From DASQPR01 sp035713725 (GTDB taxonomy: Bacteria; Actinomycetota; Actinomycetes; Mycobacteriales; Micromonosporaceae): a stretch of 64,000 nt of DNA. The notes under the pieces were generated by a model. It was given only the letters and a program-made list of their open reading frames with translations, was not told where the DNA came from and did not search any database. Both the position numbers and the translations under genes were made by a program. Positions 43,020 to 52,732 of the stretch are shown here, piece after piece. The stretch covers positions 4,747 to 68,746 of the forward strand of contig DASTMZ010000154.1 of assembly GCA_035713725.1 (NCBI GenBank). The letters are read 5' to 3'. Every line of letters begins with the position of its first letter. Position 1 is the first letter of the stretch.

Positions 43020-44720
43020 TTGACGCCATTGGCACGGACGACCAAGCACATCTTCGTCACCGGGGGCGTGGCCTCCTCGCTCGGCAAGGGACTGACCGCG
43101 TCGAGCCTCGGCAACCTGCTCACCGCGCGCGGCCTGCGTGTCGTGATGCAGAAACTCGATCCCTACCTGAACGTCGACCCCGGCACCATGAACCCGTTCC
43201 AGCACGGCGAGGTGTTCGTCACCGACGACGGCGCGGAGACCGATCTCGACGTCGGCCACTACGAGCGATTCCTCGACCGCGATCTGTCCGGCAAAGCGAA
43301 TATCACGACCGGCCAGATCTACTCGGCGGTGATCGCGAAGGAGCGGCGCGGCGAATACCTGGGCGACACCGTACAAGTCATCCCGCACATCACGAACGAG
43401 ATCAAGGCCTGCATTCGCGCGATGGCCGACCCGGACGACGACGGGCGGTCGCCGGACGTGGTGATCACCGAGGTCGGCGGCACCGTTGGCGACATCGAGT
43501 CGTTGCCGTTCCTCGAGGCGATTCGCCAGGTGCGCCACGACATCGGCCGCGACAACGTGTTCTACCTGCACGTCTCGCTCGTACCCTTCCTGGCGCCGTC
43601 CGGCGAGCTCAAGACGAAACCGACCCAGCACTCCGTCGCAGCGCTGCGCAACATCGGTATTCAGCCGGACGCCCTGGTCTGCCGGTCGGACCGCGAGATC
43701 CCGGAGAACCTCAAGCACAAGCTCTCGCTCTACTGCGACGTGGACCGGGAGGCGGTCGTCTCGGCCGCCGACGCACCGAGCATCTACGACATCCCCAAGG
43801 TGTTGCACCGCGAGGGCCTCGACGCGTACGTCGTCCGTCGTCTCGGCCTGTCGTTCCGCGACGTGGACTGGACTCGCTGGGACGATCTGCTGGAGCGCGT
43901 ACACCACCCGCAGCACGCGGTGCGCATCGCGATCGTCGGCAAATACGTCGACCTGCCGGATGCGTACCTGTCGGTGTCGGAAGCGGTCCGTGCCGCCGGG
44001 TTCGCGCACCGGGCCCGCGTGACGATCTGCTGGGTACCAAGCGATGACTGCATCTCGCCGACCGGGGCAGCGGCGGCGCTGTCCGATGTGGACGGCATCG
44101 TGATCCCGGGCGGCTTCGGCGTGCGCGGCATCGAGGGCAAGATCGGTGCGATTCGCTTCGCCCGCGAGAACGGCATCCCGGTGCTCGGTCTCTGTCTCGG
44201 CCTACAGTGCATGACGATCGAGGTGGCGCGTCACCTCGCCGGCCTCGAGGGCGCGAACTCGCTGGAGTTCGATCCGGACGCGGCGCACCCGGTGATCGCG
44301 ACGATGGCCGACCAGACCGACATCGTGGCCGGCCGCGGCGACATGGGCGGGACGATGCGGCTCGGTGCCTATCCGGCAGTGCTCGTCGACGGCTCGATCG
44401 TCGCCGACGCGTACGGCAAGTCCGACGTCGACGAGCGGCACCGGCATCGGTACGAGGTCAACAATGCGTACCGTGATCGGCTGACGGAGGCCGGCCTGCG
44501 GTTCTCCGGGCTGTCGCCGGACGGTCATCTCGTGGAGTTCATCGAGCTGGACCGCGGGCTGCACCCGTATTTCGTGGCGACCCAGGCACACCCCGAGCTG
44601 AAGAGCCGGCCGACGCGCTCGCATCCGCTCTTCGACGGGCTGGTCGCGGCCGCGCTCGCCTATTCCGACGGTGGGCGGCTGCCGGTCACCGTGGAGAAGG
44701 CGAAGGTCGGCGCCGCGTGA
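43020..44720 (+). CDS. pyrG: CTP synthase
   Basis: PyrG aminates UTP to CTP using glutamine and ATP. The 566-residue product has the amidoligase domain (KHIFVTGGVASSLGKGLTAS, MQKLDPYLNVDPGTMNPFQH) and a C-terminal class I glutamine amidotransferase with the nucleophile in GLCLGLQCM (about residue 390). A TTG at 43020, 6 bases after GGGAG (43009-43013), is the best start; TTG 43029 is an alternative. The stop overlaps the Nudix start by 4 bases. Confidence 0.95.
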   Translation: MTPLARTTKHIFVTGGVASSLGKGLTASSLGNLLTARGLRVVMQKLDPYLNVDPGTMNPFQHGEVFVTDDGAETDLDVGHYERFLDRDLSGKANITTGQIYSAVIAKERRGEYLGDTVQVIPHITNEIKACIRAMADPDDDGRSPDVVITEVGGTVGDIESLPFLEAIRQVRHDIGRDNVFYLHVSLVPFLAPSGELKTKPTQHSVAALRNIGIQPDALVCRSDREIPENLKHKLSLYCDVDREAVVSAADAPSIYDIPKVLHREGLDAYVVRRLGLSFRDVDWTRWDDLLERVHHPQHAVRIAIVGKYVDLPDAYLSVSEAVRAAGFAHRARVTICWVPSDDCISPTGAAAALSDVDGIVIPGGFGVRGIEGKIGAIRFARENGIPVLGLCLGLQCMTIEVARHLAGLEGANSLEFDPDAAHPVIATMADQTDIVAGRGDMGGTMRLGAYPAVLVDGSIVADAYGKSDVDERHRHRYEVNNAYRDRLTEAGLRFSGLSPDGHLVEFIELDRGLHPYFVATQAHPELKSRPTRSHPLFDGLVAAALAYSDGGRLPVTVEKAKVGAA

Positions 44721-45367
44721 GTGCCGAACCCGATCAGGCCGATCCATCCGCACCGGCACAGCCCGGCCACGCCTACACCGTCCGCCAGCGCGACGTGCAC
44801 TTCGTCGGCCCGGTGTTCACGCTCGTGACCGACGACGTGGCGATGCCTGGCGGCGGATTCGCCAAACGGGACTTCATCATCGACGTTGGTGCGGTCGGCA
44901 TTGTCGCGATCGACGACGACGAGCGTGTCGTGCTGGTGCACCAATATCGGCATCCGGCCGGCACGTTCCTCTGGGAGCTGCCGGCCGGTCTGATCGACGT
45001 CGCAGGCGAACCACTCGCCGCGGCCGCCGCCCGCGAGCTCGCGGAGGAGGCCGACCTGATCGCCGACGACTGGCGTCTTCTGCTCGACATCCACCCGACG
45101 CCGGGCGTGTCGACCGAAGTGATCCGGCTCTATCTCGCGCGCGGCCTGCACGACGTCGCCGCGGATCGCCGCTACCGGCGCGAGCACGAGGAGGCCGACA
45201 TGACGGTGCGACGCGTGCCGCTAGACGAGGCGGTTGACATGGTGCTGCGCGGCGAGATCACGAACGCGACGGCCGCCGTCGGCCTCCTCGCCGCCGCCCG
45301 CGTCCGCGACACGGGCTGGCCACTGGTACGGCCAATCGACGCGCCGCTACCGCCGCGCATGACGTAG
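44717..45367 (+). CDS. Nudix hydrolase (ADP-ribose pyrophosphatase type)
   Basis: This 216-residue protein has a Nudix box as AGLIDVAGEPLAAAAARELA followed by EEADL, with the metal-binding RE..EE core. The glycine expected after EE is replaced by Asp. The preceding VVLVHQYRHPAGTFLWELPA is the hallmark of ADP-ribose and related nucleotide-sugar pyrophosphatases. The pyrG-Nudix pair is conserved in Actinobacteria (Rv1700). The exact substrate is not shown. GTG 44717 overlaps the pyrG stop (GTGA). Confidence 0.88.
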   Translation: MSAEPDQADPSAPAQPGHAYTVRQRDVHFVGPVFTLVTDDVAMPGGGFAKRDFIIDVGAVGIVAIDDDERVVLVHQYRHPAGTFLWELPAGLIDVAGEPLAAAAARELAEEADLIADDWRLLLDIHPTPGVSTEVIRLYLARGLHDVAADRRYRREHEEADMTVRRVPLDEAVDMVLRGEITNATAAVGLLAAARVRDTGWPLVRPIDAPLPPRMT

Positions 45368-45529
45368 CCCCCGCCCTAACACTCTGTCAGCGAATCACCC
45401 GTCCGGCTGGCGCTGTGTTCGCTGCTCTCGATCGTGTGCGGACTTAGACTCGCGGCGGCGGCTTCATGTGGTCCGCCGGTGCAATGGCGCCCGGCGCGTG
45501 CAGCAGTCGCAAACCTAAGGGGTCACACA

Positions 45530-46645
45530 GTGAAGGTCGGAATCCCTCGCGAGGTCAAGAACCACGAATACCGTGTGGCGATCACCCCGGCGGGCGTGCA
45601 CGAGTTCGTACGGCACGGGCACGACGTGTTCATCGAGACCGGTGCCGGCCTCGGCTCCTCGATTACCGACGACGAGTTCACCGCCGCCGGCGCCAAGATC
45701 TTCGCGACCGCCGACGACGTCTGGGAGACCGGTGACCTGATCCTCAAGGTCAAGGAGCCGATCGCCGAGGAATACCACCGCATGCGGGCGGGTCAGACCC
45801 TCTTTACGTACCTTCACCTGGCCGCGTCGAAGGACTGCACCGACGCGCTGCTCGACCGCAAGGTGACCGGCATCGCGTACGAGACCGTCGAGCTGCCCGA
45901 CCACACGCTGCCGCTGCTGGCACCGATGTCCGAGGTCGCCGGGCGGCTCGCGCCGCAGGTTGGCGCGTACCACCTGATGCGGCCGGCGGGCGGGCGTGGA
46001 GTGCTGATGGGCGGCGTGCCCGGCGTACGGCCGGCGAACGTCGTCGTCATCGGCGGCGGCGTTTCCGGCATGAACGCCACGATGATCGCGCTCGGCATGC
46101 AGGCCAACGTCACGCTGCTCGACAAGTCGGTCAACAAGCTGCGCCAGTTGGACGCGATCTACCAGGGCAAGCTCACGACCGTCGCGTCGAACGCGTACGA
46201 GATCCAGGTGGCCGTCCTCGAGGCGGATCTCGTGATCGGCGCGGTCCTCGTACCAGGTGCGAAGGCGCCGAAGCTCGTCTCGAACGAGTTGGTGAGTCGC
46301 ATGAAGCCGGGCAGCGTGCTCGTCGACATCTCGATCGATCAGGGCGGCTGTTTCGAGGACTCGCGACCGACCACCCACGCGGATCCGGTCTACCCGGTGC
46401 ACAACAGCGTGTTCTACTGCGTGGCTAACATGCCCGGCTCGGTGCCGCACACCAGCACGTACGCGCTGACGAATGTGACCCTCCCGTACGCGGTCGAGCT
46501 GGCCAACCGCGGCTGGCGTGACGCGTTGCGTGCCGACCCGCCGCTCGCGCTTGGTCTCAACACGTACGACGGGCACGTCACGTACGGACCGGTCGCGGAG
46601 GCACACGGCATGGCCCATCTCGCGCTCGCCGAGGTGCTCGGCTGA
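45530..46645 (+). CDS. ald: Alanine dehydrogenase
   Basis: Ald reversibly oxidises L-alanine to pyruvate and ammonia with NAD. The 371-residue product starts MKVGIPREVKNHEYRVAITP and has KVKEP (substrate Lys), TYLHLAA (catalytic His), VVVIGGGVSGMNATMIALG (NAD loop) and ALTNVTLPYAVELANRG. GTG 45530 follows AAGGGG at about 45517. Upstream is a 162-bp gap with a weak 7-bp inverted repeat (45388-45394 and 45418-45424) and a possible -10 TAGACT near 45446. The tail overlaps xerD. Confidence 0.95.
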   Translation: MKVGIPREVKNHEYRVAITPAGVHEFVRHGHDVFIETGAGLGSSITDDEFTAAGAKIFATADDVWETGDLILKVKEPIAEEYHRMRAGQTLFTYLHLAASKDCTDALLDRKVTGIAYETVELPDHTLPLLAPMSEVAGRLAPQVGAYHLMRPAGGRGVLMGGVPGVRPANVVVIGGGVSGMNATMIALGMQANVTLLDKSVNKLRQLDAIYQGKLTTVASNAYEIQVAVLEADLVIGAVLVPGAKAPKLVSNELVSRMKPGSVLVDISIDQGGCFEDSRPTTHADPVYPVHNSVFYCVANMPGSVPHTSTYALTNVTLPYAVELANRGWRDALRADPPLALGLNTYDGHVTYGPVAEAHGMAHLALAEVLG

Positions 46646-47700
46646 GCAACGCCACGCGGCTCGCAGCCCCGGATGCGGCGGCCGGTGGGGCACCCCGACC
46701 GGCCGCCGCGCTCCGCCGCGCGATCGGCGGATACCTCGATCACCTGACGGTCGAGCGCGCGCTCGCCGCGAACACGCTCTCCGCGTACCGGCGGGATCTG
46801 AACCGCTACGCCGACTGGCTAGCCGCGGCGGCCGTTCCAGATCTCGCGTCCGTCACGCAGCGCCGGATCGCGGCGTTCCTTGCCACGCTGCGGGAGGGAG
46901 ACCCGACGCATCCGCCGCTGGCCGCCGCGTCCGCGGCGCGGGCCGTGAGCGCGGTGCGCGGTCTGCACCGATTCGCGGTACGGGAGGGTCTCGCGCCCGA
47001 CGATCCCAGCGTGGAGATCGCACCACCAGTGCCGGCGAAACGGTTGCCGAAGGCGCTTGCCGTAAGCGACGTGCTGAAGCTGTTGGCAGCGGCCGGCGCC
47101 GCCCCGGCCGAGCCGTCAGATGACACCGCAACGGAACACGCGTCGACGGATGGGTCTCGTCCGCCGGTCGTCAGCGGTGACCTGTTGGCGCTGCGTGACC
47201 GAGCGCTGCTCGAGTTCCTCTACGGCACCGGCGCCCGCATCTCCGAGGCGGTCGGCCTCGATCGCGACGACGTCGACCTGCCGGATTCGTCCGTCGTGTT
47301 GCGCGGCAAGGGTGGCCGGACGCGACTAGTCCCGATCGGTTCGTACGCCGCCGCCGCGCTCGACGCCTACCTGGTTCGGGCGCGTCCCGCGCTGGCGGCC
47401 GCCGGCCGTGGCACGGCCGCGACGTTCCTCAACGCGCGTGGCGGTCGCCTGTCTCGCCAGTCCGCGTGGACGATCCTGCGTCGCGCCGCGGACGCGGCCG
47501 GACTGGACGCGACGCGGATCTCGCCGCACACGCTGCGCCACTCGTACGCGACGCACCTGCTGGACGGCGGCGCCGACGTACGCGTGGTCCAGGAGTTGTT
47601 GGGCCACGCCTCGGTCACCACGACCCAGGTGTACACGCTCGTGACGGTCGAGCATCTTCGCGAGGTGTACGTGCTTGCTCACCCACGTGCTCGCGAGTGA
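46642..47700 (+). CDS. xerD: Tyrosine recombinase XerD, probably with a CTG start
   Basis: XerD with XerC resolves chromosome dimers at dif. The C-terminal catalytic domain is complete: GTGARISEAVGLD (Arg I), GKGGRTR (Lys), HTLRHSYATHLLDGG (HxxR), GHAS and the nucleophile Tyr331 in TTQVYTLV. The N-terminal SAM-like domain (RAIGGYLDHLTVERALAANT, LSAYRRDLNRYADWL) lies well upstream of the first ATG/GTG/TTG in frame (GTG 46945), so that codon cannot be the true start. A CTG at 46642 overlaps the ald stop (CTGA), with GAGGTG at 46631-46636 5 bases before it. A 30-residue acidic insert sits near residues 155-185. Confidence 0.88.
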   Translation: MSNATRLAAPDAAAGGAPRPAAALRRAIGGYLDHLTVERALAANTLSAYRRDLNRYADWLAAAAVPDLASVTQRRIAAFLATLREGDPTHPPLAAASAARAVSAVRGLHRFAVREGLAPDDPSVEIAPPVPAKRLPKALAVSDVLKLLAAAGAAPAEPSDDTATEHASTDGSRPPVVSGDLLALRDRALLEFLYGTGARISEAVGLDRDDVDLPDSSVVLRGKGGRTRLVPIGSYAAAALDAYLVRARPALAAAGRGTAATFLNARGGRLSRQSAWTILRRAADAAGLDATRISPHTLRHSYATHLLDGGADVRVVQELLGHASVTTTQVYTLVTVEHLREVYVLAHPRARE

Positions 47701-47939
47701 CGACGGCGCACAAAGCACGGCCAACACGCCGAATCGTCTACCGTGCCCGGGATGCCTGGTGGCGTAGAGTCTGGCACAGCGCGCGGTCCGTCACCGCAGA
47801 GATATGGGCACCTCGCGGCATAGCTACTCGGCGTGGAAGATGCCACTTCACGGCGTCGCCACGCTTCGGCGGGTGATCAGTCTCGCTGGCGGACACGTGC
47901 CGACGGTGCCGAGGCGGCGGCGGAGGGCACAGGGGACTG

Positions 47940-48881
47940 ATGAGCAGCATCGACGAACAGGCCGAGAGTTGGACGTCGACGCTGCGTGCCGAACAATCCG
48001 CGATGGACCTGGGCGCTGAGCTCGGGCCAGCGGACCCGACCGCCTACACATCGCGCCGCCCGATCGAGACACCCGTCCCGCTCGATCGCCACGGTCCGGC
48101 GCGCATCGTTGCTATGGCGAACCAGAAGGGCGGCGTCGGCAAGACGACAACCACCATCAACCTCGGCGCCGCGCTGGCCGAATATGGCCGCCGAGTGTTG
48201 CTCGTCGACTTCGATCCGCAGGGTGCGCTGTCCGTCGGCCTCGGCGTGAACGCGAACAACCTGGATATGTCGATCTACAACGTCCTGATGCAGGACGACC
48301 TCACCGCGAACGACATCCTCATCAAGACCAACGTGGACGGCCTGCATCTGCTGCCCGCCAACATCGACCTGGCCGCGGCCGAGATCCAGCTGGTCAACGA
48401 GGTCGCCCGCGAGATGGCGCTCGCGCGGATGCTGCGCCCGGTGCTGAAGGACTATGACTTCGTCCTCATCGACTGCCAGCCGTCCCTTGGTCTGCTCGCG
48501 CTGAACGCACTGACCTGCGCGCACGGCGTGCTGGTGCCGCTGGAGTGCGAGTTCTTCAGCCTGCGCGGTGTGGCGTTGCTGCTGGACACCATCGACAAGG
48601 TTCGCGAGCGGCTCAACTTCGACCTCGAGCTCGAGGGCATCCTGGCGACCATGTACGACAGCCGCACCACGCACAGCCGCCAGGTGCTGCAGCGCGTGGT
48701 CGAGGCGTTCGGCGACAAGGTCTACCAGACAGTGATCACGAAGACCGTCAAGTTCCCGGAGTCGACGGTCGCCGGTGCACCGATTACCTCCCTTGACCCG
48801 GCCTCGTCGGGTGCGCGCAACTACCGCCAGCTCGCGCGCGAGGTGATTGCGCAGCAGGCCGAGCGGCAACACGGCCGTTAG
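47940..48881 (+). CDS. parA: ParA/Soj-type ATPase near scpAB
   Basis: This 313-residue protein is a ParA-family ATPase with deviant Walker A NQKGGVGKTTTTIN (61-74), VDFDPQGALSVGLG and DCQPSLGLLALNALT. It matches the second actinobacterial ParA homologue encoded beside scpAB (Rv1708), not the parAB pair near the origin; no parB or parS site is seen here. It likely acts in chromosome organisation with ScpAB, but this is inference. The 239-bp gap before it has a possible -10, TAGAGT at 47765, and otherwise no recognisable feature. ATG 47940 follows purine-rich GGGGACTG. Confidence 0.9.
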   Translation: MSSIDEQAESWTSTLRAEQSAMDLGAELGPADPTAYTSRRPIETPVPLDRHGPARIVAMANQKGGVGKTTTTINLGAALAEYGRRVLLVDFDPQGALSVGLGVNANNLDMSIYNVLMQDDLTANDILIKTNVDGLHLLPANIDLAAAEIQLVNEVAREMALARMLRPVLKDYDFVLIDCQPSLGLLALNALTCAHGVLVPLECEFFSLRGVALLLDTIDKVRERLNFDLELEGILATMYDSRTTHSRQVLQRVVEAFGDKVYQTVITKTVKFPESTVAGAPITSLDPASSGARNYRQLAREVIAQQAERQHGR

Positions 48882-48999
48882 CACGCCCCCGTCGTAGCGC
48901 CGCGCCGGATCGGTGTGGCGGCTGAGCGCGGTCCGACACGGTGCCCGCCACCGCCGCCTGACACGTACGTCGATGCAGGTGGTGAGCTACCGTCACGGG

Positions 49000-50016
49000 G
49001 TGAATGTGTCCGCGGCGGACCCACGCCATGAACCCACCGAGGCGGCCATGGCGGCAGCGGCAGTCTCGGCAGTGGTTACCGGCATGGACGCGGGACCGGA
49101 CGCCGCTCCGACACCCGACAGCACAATCGCCTCAGGGGTCCATGGCGAGCCGTCGGGCTTCCGGGTCAGCCTGGCAAACTTCGACGGACCGTTCGATCTT
49201 CTGCTGCAACTGATCGCGAAGCAGAAGCTCGACGTGACAGAGGTCGCGCTGCACCGCGTCACTGACGAGTTCATTGCGTACCTCCGAGCGATGGGCGAGA
49301 ACTGGGATCTCGACGAGGTCAGCGAATTCCTGGTGGTGGCGTCGACATTGCTCGACCTGAAGGCGGCTCGGCTGCTGCCCGCCGCGGCGGTCGAGGACGA
49401 CGAAGATCTCGCCCTGCTCGAGGCACGCGACCTGCTGTTCGCGCGACTGTTGCAGTACAAGGCCTATAAGGAGGCCGCCGCGGTCATCGCCGGGCTCGCG
49501 GCCAGCGGATCTGCGCGGTTCCCTCGGGTAGTCGGCCTCGAGGCGCAATATGCCGAAGCGCTGCCCGATCTGGTGCTCGGCATCGGGCCGCAGCGCCTTG
49601 CCGCGCTCGCGTCGAAGGCGATGACGCCGCGCCCGACGCCCGTACTATCGACCGAACACCTTCACCTGGTACGCGTCAGTGTGCGCGAGCACGCCGCGAT
49701 CTTGCGTCAGCGGCTGATCCAACTTCGTACCGCGACGTTCCGTAGGCTGTCGGCCGACTGCCGGTCGACACTGGAGGTCGTGGCTCGGTTCCTGGCGTTG
49801 CTCGAGCTGTATCGCGAGAGCCTGATCGCGTTCGAGCAGATCGATCCGCTCGGCGAGTTGACCGTGCGATGGACCGGGACAGACGACGCGGGAGTCGACC
49901 TGGACATCGACGAATACGCCGGCGCTCCGCCCGAGCAGCGCGACTCCGGTGGCGAAGAACCCGCCGATGACCGCGCACCGGACGATGACAAGCAGGCTCA
50001 GGAGGACGGTTCGTGA
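49000..50016 (+). CDS. scpA: Segregation and condensation protein A (kleisin)
   Basis: ScpA bridges SMC heads in the condensin complex. The product (about 338 residues) has a variable N-terminus followed by the conserved core FRVSLANFDGPFDLLLQLIA, KQKLDVTEVALHRVTDEFIA and EFLVVASTLLDLKAARLLP, and a C-terminal winged-helix with VVARFLALLELYRESLIAFE. The start is uncertain: GTG 49000 or 49006, or ATG 48973; only the core is conserved. Its stop overlaps scpB by 4 bases. The tail of about 40 residues is acidic. Confidence 0.93.
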   Translation: MNVSAADPRHEPTEAAMAAAAVSAVVTGMDAGPDAAPTPDSTIASGVHGEPSGFRVSLANFDGPFDLLLQLIAKQKLDVTEVALHRVTDEFIAYLRAMGENWDLDEVSEFLVVASTLLDLKAARLLPAAAVEDDEDLALLEARDLLFARLLQYKAYKEAAAVIAGLAASGSARFPRVVGLEAQYAEALPDLVLGIGPQRLAALASKAMTPRPTPVLSTEHLHLVRVSVREHAAILRQRLIQLRTATFRRLSADCRSTLEVVARFLALLELYRESLIAFEQIDPLGELTVRWTGTDDAGVDLDIDEYAGAPPEQRDSGGEEPADDRAPDDDKQAQEDGS

Positions 50017-50933
50017 CACCGGAGGACGATCAGGACCGCGACTCGCTCGCCGAGCGTACGGCGGCGTGGGTGCCGCCGTGGCAGCGGCCGATGACCGCCA
50101 CTGACGAGGATTCCGAGCCCGCGGAAGACGGATCTGCCGACGCGGACGACGAAGCTGCCGACGCGGACGACCAGCCGTCCGCCGCCGCGCCGGAGCTGAG
50201 GGCAGAGCTAGAAAGCGTTGACTCGGACGAGATCGACGACATCACGGCCACCGCTGGCGAGGGAGCAGTTGACGGCGAGGCCGACGGTCAGGGCGAGCTT
50301 GAAGCCGAGGCCGACGGTCAGGGCGATACGGACGATGACGCCTCGGCGCAAGTGGCCGAGCCGCCCGTGGCCGAACGCGAACCGCTGACGTCGGCCGAGC
50401 TCGGCGCCGCGATCGAGGCGATCCTGCTCGTCGTGGACGAACCGGTCACCGACGAGCAGCTGGCGAGCGTGCTCGATCTGCCGACCGCACACGTGACGCA
50501 ACGGCTCGAGGAGCTCGCGGCGGAGTACACCGCTGGGGCACGCGGTTTCGATCTCCGGCGGGCGGCCGGCGGCTGGCGCCTGTATACGCGCGGCGACTAC
50601 GCCACCTACGTCGAGCGCTTCGTGCTCGACGGCCAGTCGGCACGGCTGACCCAGGCGGCCCTGGAGACGCTGGCGGTAATCGCCTACCGGCAGCCCGTCA
50701 CGCGGTCGCGGATCTCCGCGATCCGCGGGGTGAACTGCGACGGAGTCGTGCGTACGTTGGTGACGCGTGGCCTTGTGGAGGAATGCGGTACGCAACCGGA
50801 GACCGGCGCCGTGCTCTACCGGACCACGAACCTCTTCCTCGAAAAGCTCGGACTCGATTCGGTCGGGGAGCTGCCGCCGTTGGCGCCGTTCCTGCCCGAT
50901 GACGTGGACGGCTTGACCGATGCCGACTTCTGA
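50013..50933 (+). CDS. scpB: Segregation and condensation protein B
   Basis: ScpB completes the SMC-ScpAB condensin. The first 120 of 306 residues are acidic and disordered (runs of DADDEAADADDQ type). The conserved two-winged-helix domain follows, with LGAAIEAILLVVDEPVTDEQ, GWRLYTRGDYATYVERFVLD and the family signature ALETLAVIAYRQPVTRSRIS. GTG 50013 overlaps scpA. The rluB start at 50920 overlaps its last codons by 14 bp. Confidence 0.95.
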   Translation: MTPEDDQDRDSLAERTAAWVPPWQRPMTATDEDSEPAEDGSADADDEAADADDQPSAAAPELRAELESVDSDEIDDITATAGEGAVDGEADGQGELEAEADGQGDTDDDASAQVAEPPVAEREPLTSAELGAAIEAILLVVDEPVTDEQLASVLDLPTAHVTQRLEELAAEYTAGARGFDLRRAAGGWRLYTRGDYATYVERFVLDGQSARLTQAALETLAVIAYRQPVTRSRISAIRGVNCDGVVRTLVTRGLVEECGTQPETGAVLYRTTNLFLEKLGLDSVGELPPLAPFLPDDVDGLTDADF

Positions 50934-51879
50934 CCGGCGGGGCGACGGCGGCGGTCGGCCGCGGCCGCCCACGTCCGGTCGTCCGACAGGCGGGCTTCGC
51001 TCGGACGGCACGCCACGTCACCCGTCGCATCGCGACGCCGTGCGGCGCCGTTCCGCCGACAGTGGCCGACGATCCGGCTCGGTGGCAAGCGCCGGCACTG
51101 GCCGTACCCGCGGAAGCTCCGAAGCGGTCGCGAGCCGCCCCACCGCGCCGTTGCCCGACGGACCGCAGCGGCTACAGAAGGTGCTGGCCGCCGCCGGCAT
51201 CGGATCGCGGCGCGCCTGTGAGGAGCTGATCGCCGCCGGACGCGTGACGGTCGACGGGCGCGTCGCCGACTTGGGCGACCGCGCCGATGCTGCGACCGCC
51301 GTCATCCACGTCGACGGCGAGCGGATCATCACCGATGCGCGGCGCGTCTACCTGGCGATCAACAAGCCGGCCGGTGTCGTGTCGACGATGGCCGACGAGA
51401 AGGGGCGCGCGGCGCTGGCCGACTTCCTCGGCAACGTGCCGCAGCGCGTTTATCACGTGGGTCGGCTCGATCAGGACAGTGAAGGGCTGCTGCTGCTGAC
51501 AAACGACGGTTCACTTGCGCACAAGCTGATGCATCCGTCCTACGAGGTGGCCAAGACCTATCTGGCGGAGGTGTCCGGGCCGGTCCGCCCCGCCGTGCGC
51601 CGCGAGTTGCTGGCCGGTGTGGAGCTCGAGGACGGGCCGGCCGCCGTTGACTCGTTCCGGGTGGTGGACTCCGTTGGCGGCCGAGCGCTCGTGGAAGTCG
51701 TGTTGCACGAGGGGCGCAAGCACATCGTCCGGCGGCTGCTCGCCGAGGTCGGCCACCCGGTGCGGCGCCTGATCCGGACGGCGATTGGACCGATCAAGCT
51801 TGGTGACCTGAAGCCGGGGCGGACCCGCCGGCTCGGTCGCGCCGAGGTCGCCGCGCTGTTCGCGGCGGTGGGGGAGTAG
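50920..51879 (+). CDS. rluB: rRNA pseudouridine synthase (RluB/RsuA family)
   Basis: This enzyme makes pseudouridine in 23S or 16S rRNA. The 319-residue product has a basic disordered N-terminus (about 1-85), an S4 domain (LQKVLAAAGIGSRRACEELI) and the synthase domain with VGRLDQDSEGLLLLTNDG, where Asp184 is catalytic. EVVLHEGRKHIVRRLLAEVG and HPVRRLIRTAIGPI are also present. Start ATG 50920 lies within scpB. The order scpA-scpB-rluB-cmk-der is conserved in Actinobacteria. Confidence 0.94.
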   Translation: MPTSDRRGDGGGRPRPPTSGRPTGGLRSDGTPRHPSHRDAVRRRSADSGRRSGSVASAGTGRTRGSSEAVASRPTAPLPDGPQRLQKVLAAAGIGSRRACEELIAAGRVTVDGRVADLGDRADAATAVIHVDGERIITDARRVYLAINKPAGVVSTMADEKGRAALADFLGNVPQRVYHVGRLDQDSEGLLLLTNDGSLAHKLMHPSYEVAKTYLAEVSGPVRPAVRRELLAGVELEDGPAAVDSFRVVDSVGGRALVEVVLHEGRKHIVRRLLAEVGHPVRRLIRTAIGPIKLGDLKPGRTRRLGRAEVAALFAAVGE

Positions 51880-52039
51880 GGCCCGCGGGCGTACCGGGTG
51901 CTGCCGCCGGGTTCGGTGCGGCCCGGGCCACGTGTCGCCGCACACGTTCGGCTGCCTCCGGATGCCATCGGCGGCGGAAGACCCGGCATGATTGATGCGG
52001 TCGCCGCCGGGGCGCCGCTTCGACAGCTCGGAGGTACCC

Positions 52040-52732
52040 GTGGACGCGGACGCACGCTGCGTGGTCGCGATCGACGGCCCGTCCGGCACGGGGAAGTCGA
52101 CCGTGTCGCGCCGTCTCGCCATTGCGCTCGGCGCGCGATACCTGGACACCGGCGCGATGTACCGGGCCGTGACGTGGGCAGTGCTGGATGCCGGCGTCGA
52201 TCCGTCCGATGCCGTCTCGGTCGCCGAGATCACCGCGAAGATCACGCTGGACAGCGGCACCGATCCGCGCGAGCCGCATATCAGCGTCGACGGGCGGGCG
52301 CTCGACGTGGAGATCCGCGGTCCCGATGTCACGGGCGCGGTCTCCGCGGTGGCGGCGATCCGGGACGTACGGTCCGCGCTGGTCGCTCGCCAACAGGAGA
52401 TCATCGCGGCCAACCCGAGCATTGTCGTGGAGGGCCGAGACATCGCCGCCGTGGTGGCGCCGGACGCTGACCTGAAGGTGTACCTGACGGCCTCAGCGTC
52501 CGAGCGCGCGCGACGCCGAAGCTCCGAATTCAACGGTGGGCTCGCGGCCAGCGACGCGGCGTTCACGGCGACCGAGGCCGACCTCGCGCGCCGCGACCGT
52601 CTCGACAGCACGCGACTCGCCGATCCGCTGCGCCGCGCGGCGGACGCGATCGAGGTCGACACGACCGGGCTCGATGTCGACGCGGTCGTCGACGTTCTGC
52701 TCGATCTGTTGAAGGAGAAGGCATCCCGGTGA
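52040..52732 (+). CDS. cmk: Cytidylate kinase
   Basis: Cmk phosphorylates CMP and dCMP. The 230-residue product has the P-loop GPSGTGKST (13-21), YLDTGAMYRAVTWAVLDAGV, GRDIAAVVAPDADLKVYLTA and the ARRDRLDSTR lid. GTG 52040 follows GGAGGT (52030-52035). Upstream is a 160-bp gap after rluB with no clear signal. It overlaps der by 4 bases. CMP kinase and PyrG (43020) are both in pyrimidine supply in this window but lie in separate transcripts. Confidence 0.95.
   Translation: MDADARCVVAIDGPSGTGKSTVSRRLAIALGARYLDTGAMYRAVTWAVLDAGVDPSDAVSVAEITAKITLDSGTDPREPHISVDGRALDVEIRGPDVTGAVSAVAAIRDVRSALVARQQEIIAANPSIVVEGRDIAAVVAPDADLKVYLTASASERARRRSSEFNGGLAASDAAFTATEADLARRDRLDSTRLADPLRRAADAIEVDTTGLDVDAVVDVLLDLLKEKASR

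Noticed and set aside
42920..43020. CTP-sensitive attenuator in the pyrG leader
   Set aside because: The predicted transcript start does not have the G-run plus C (GGGCT) needed, and no terminator hairpin followed by T-run is seen.
47701..47939. parS centromere near the ParA gene
   Set aside because: No sequence close to the parS palindrome (TGTTTCACGTGAAACA) was found here or elsewhere in the window, and no parB gene is adjacent.
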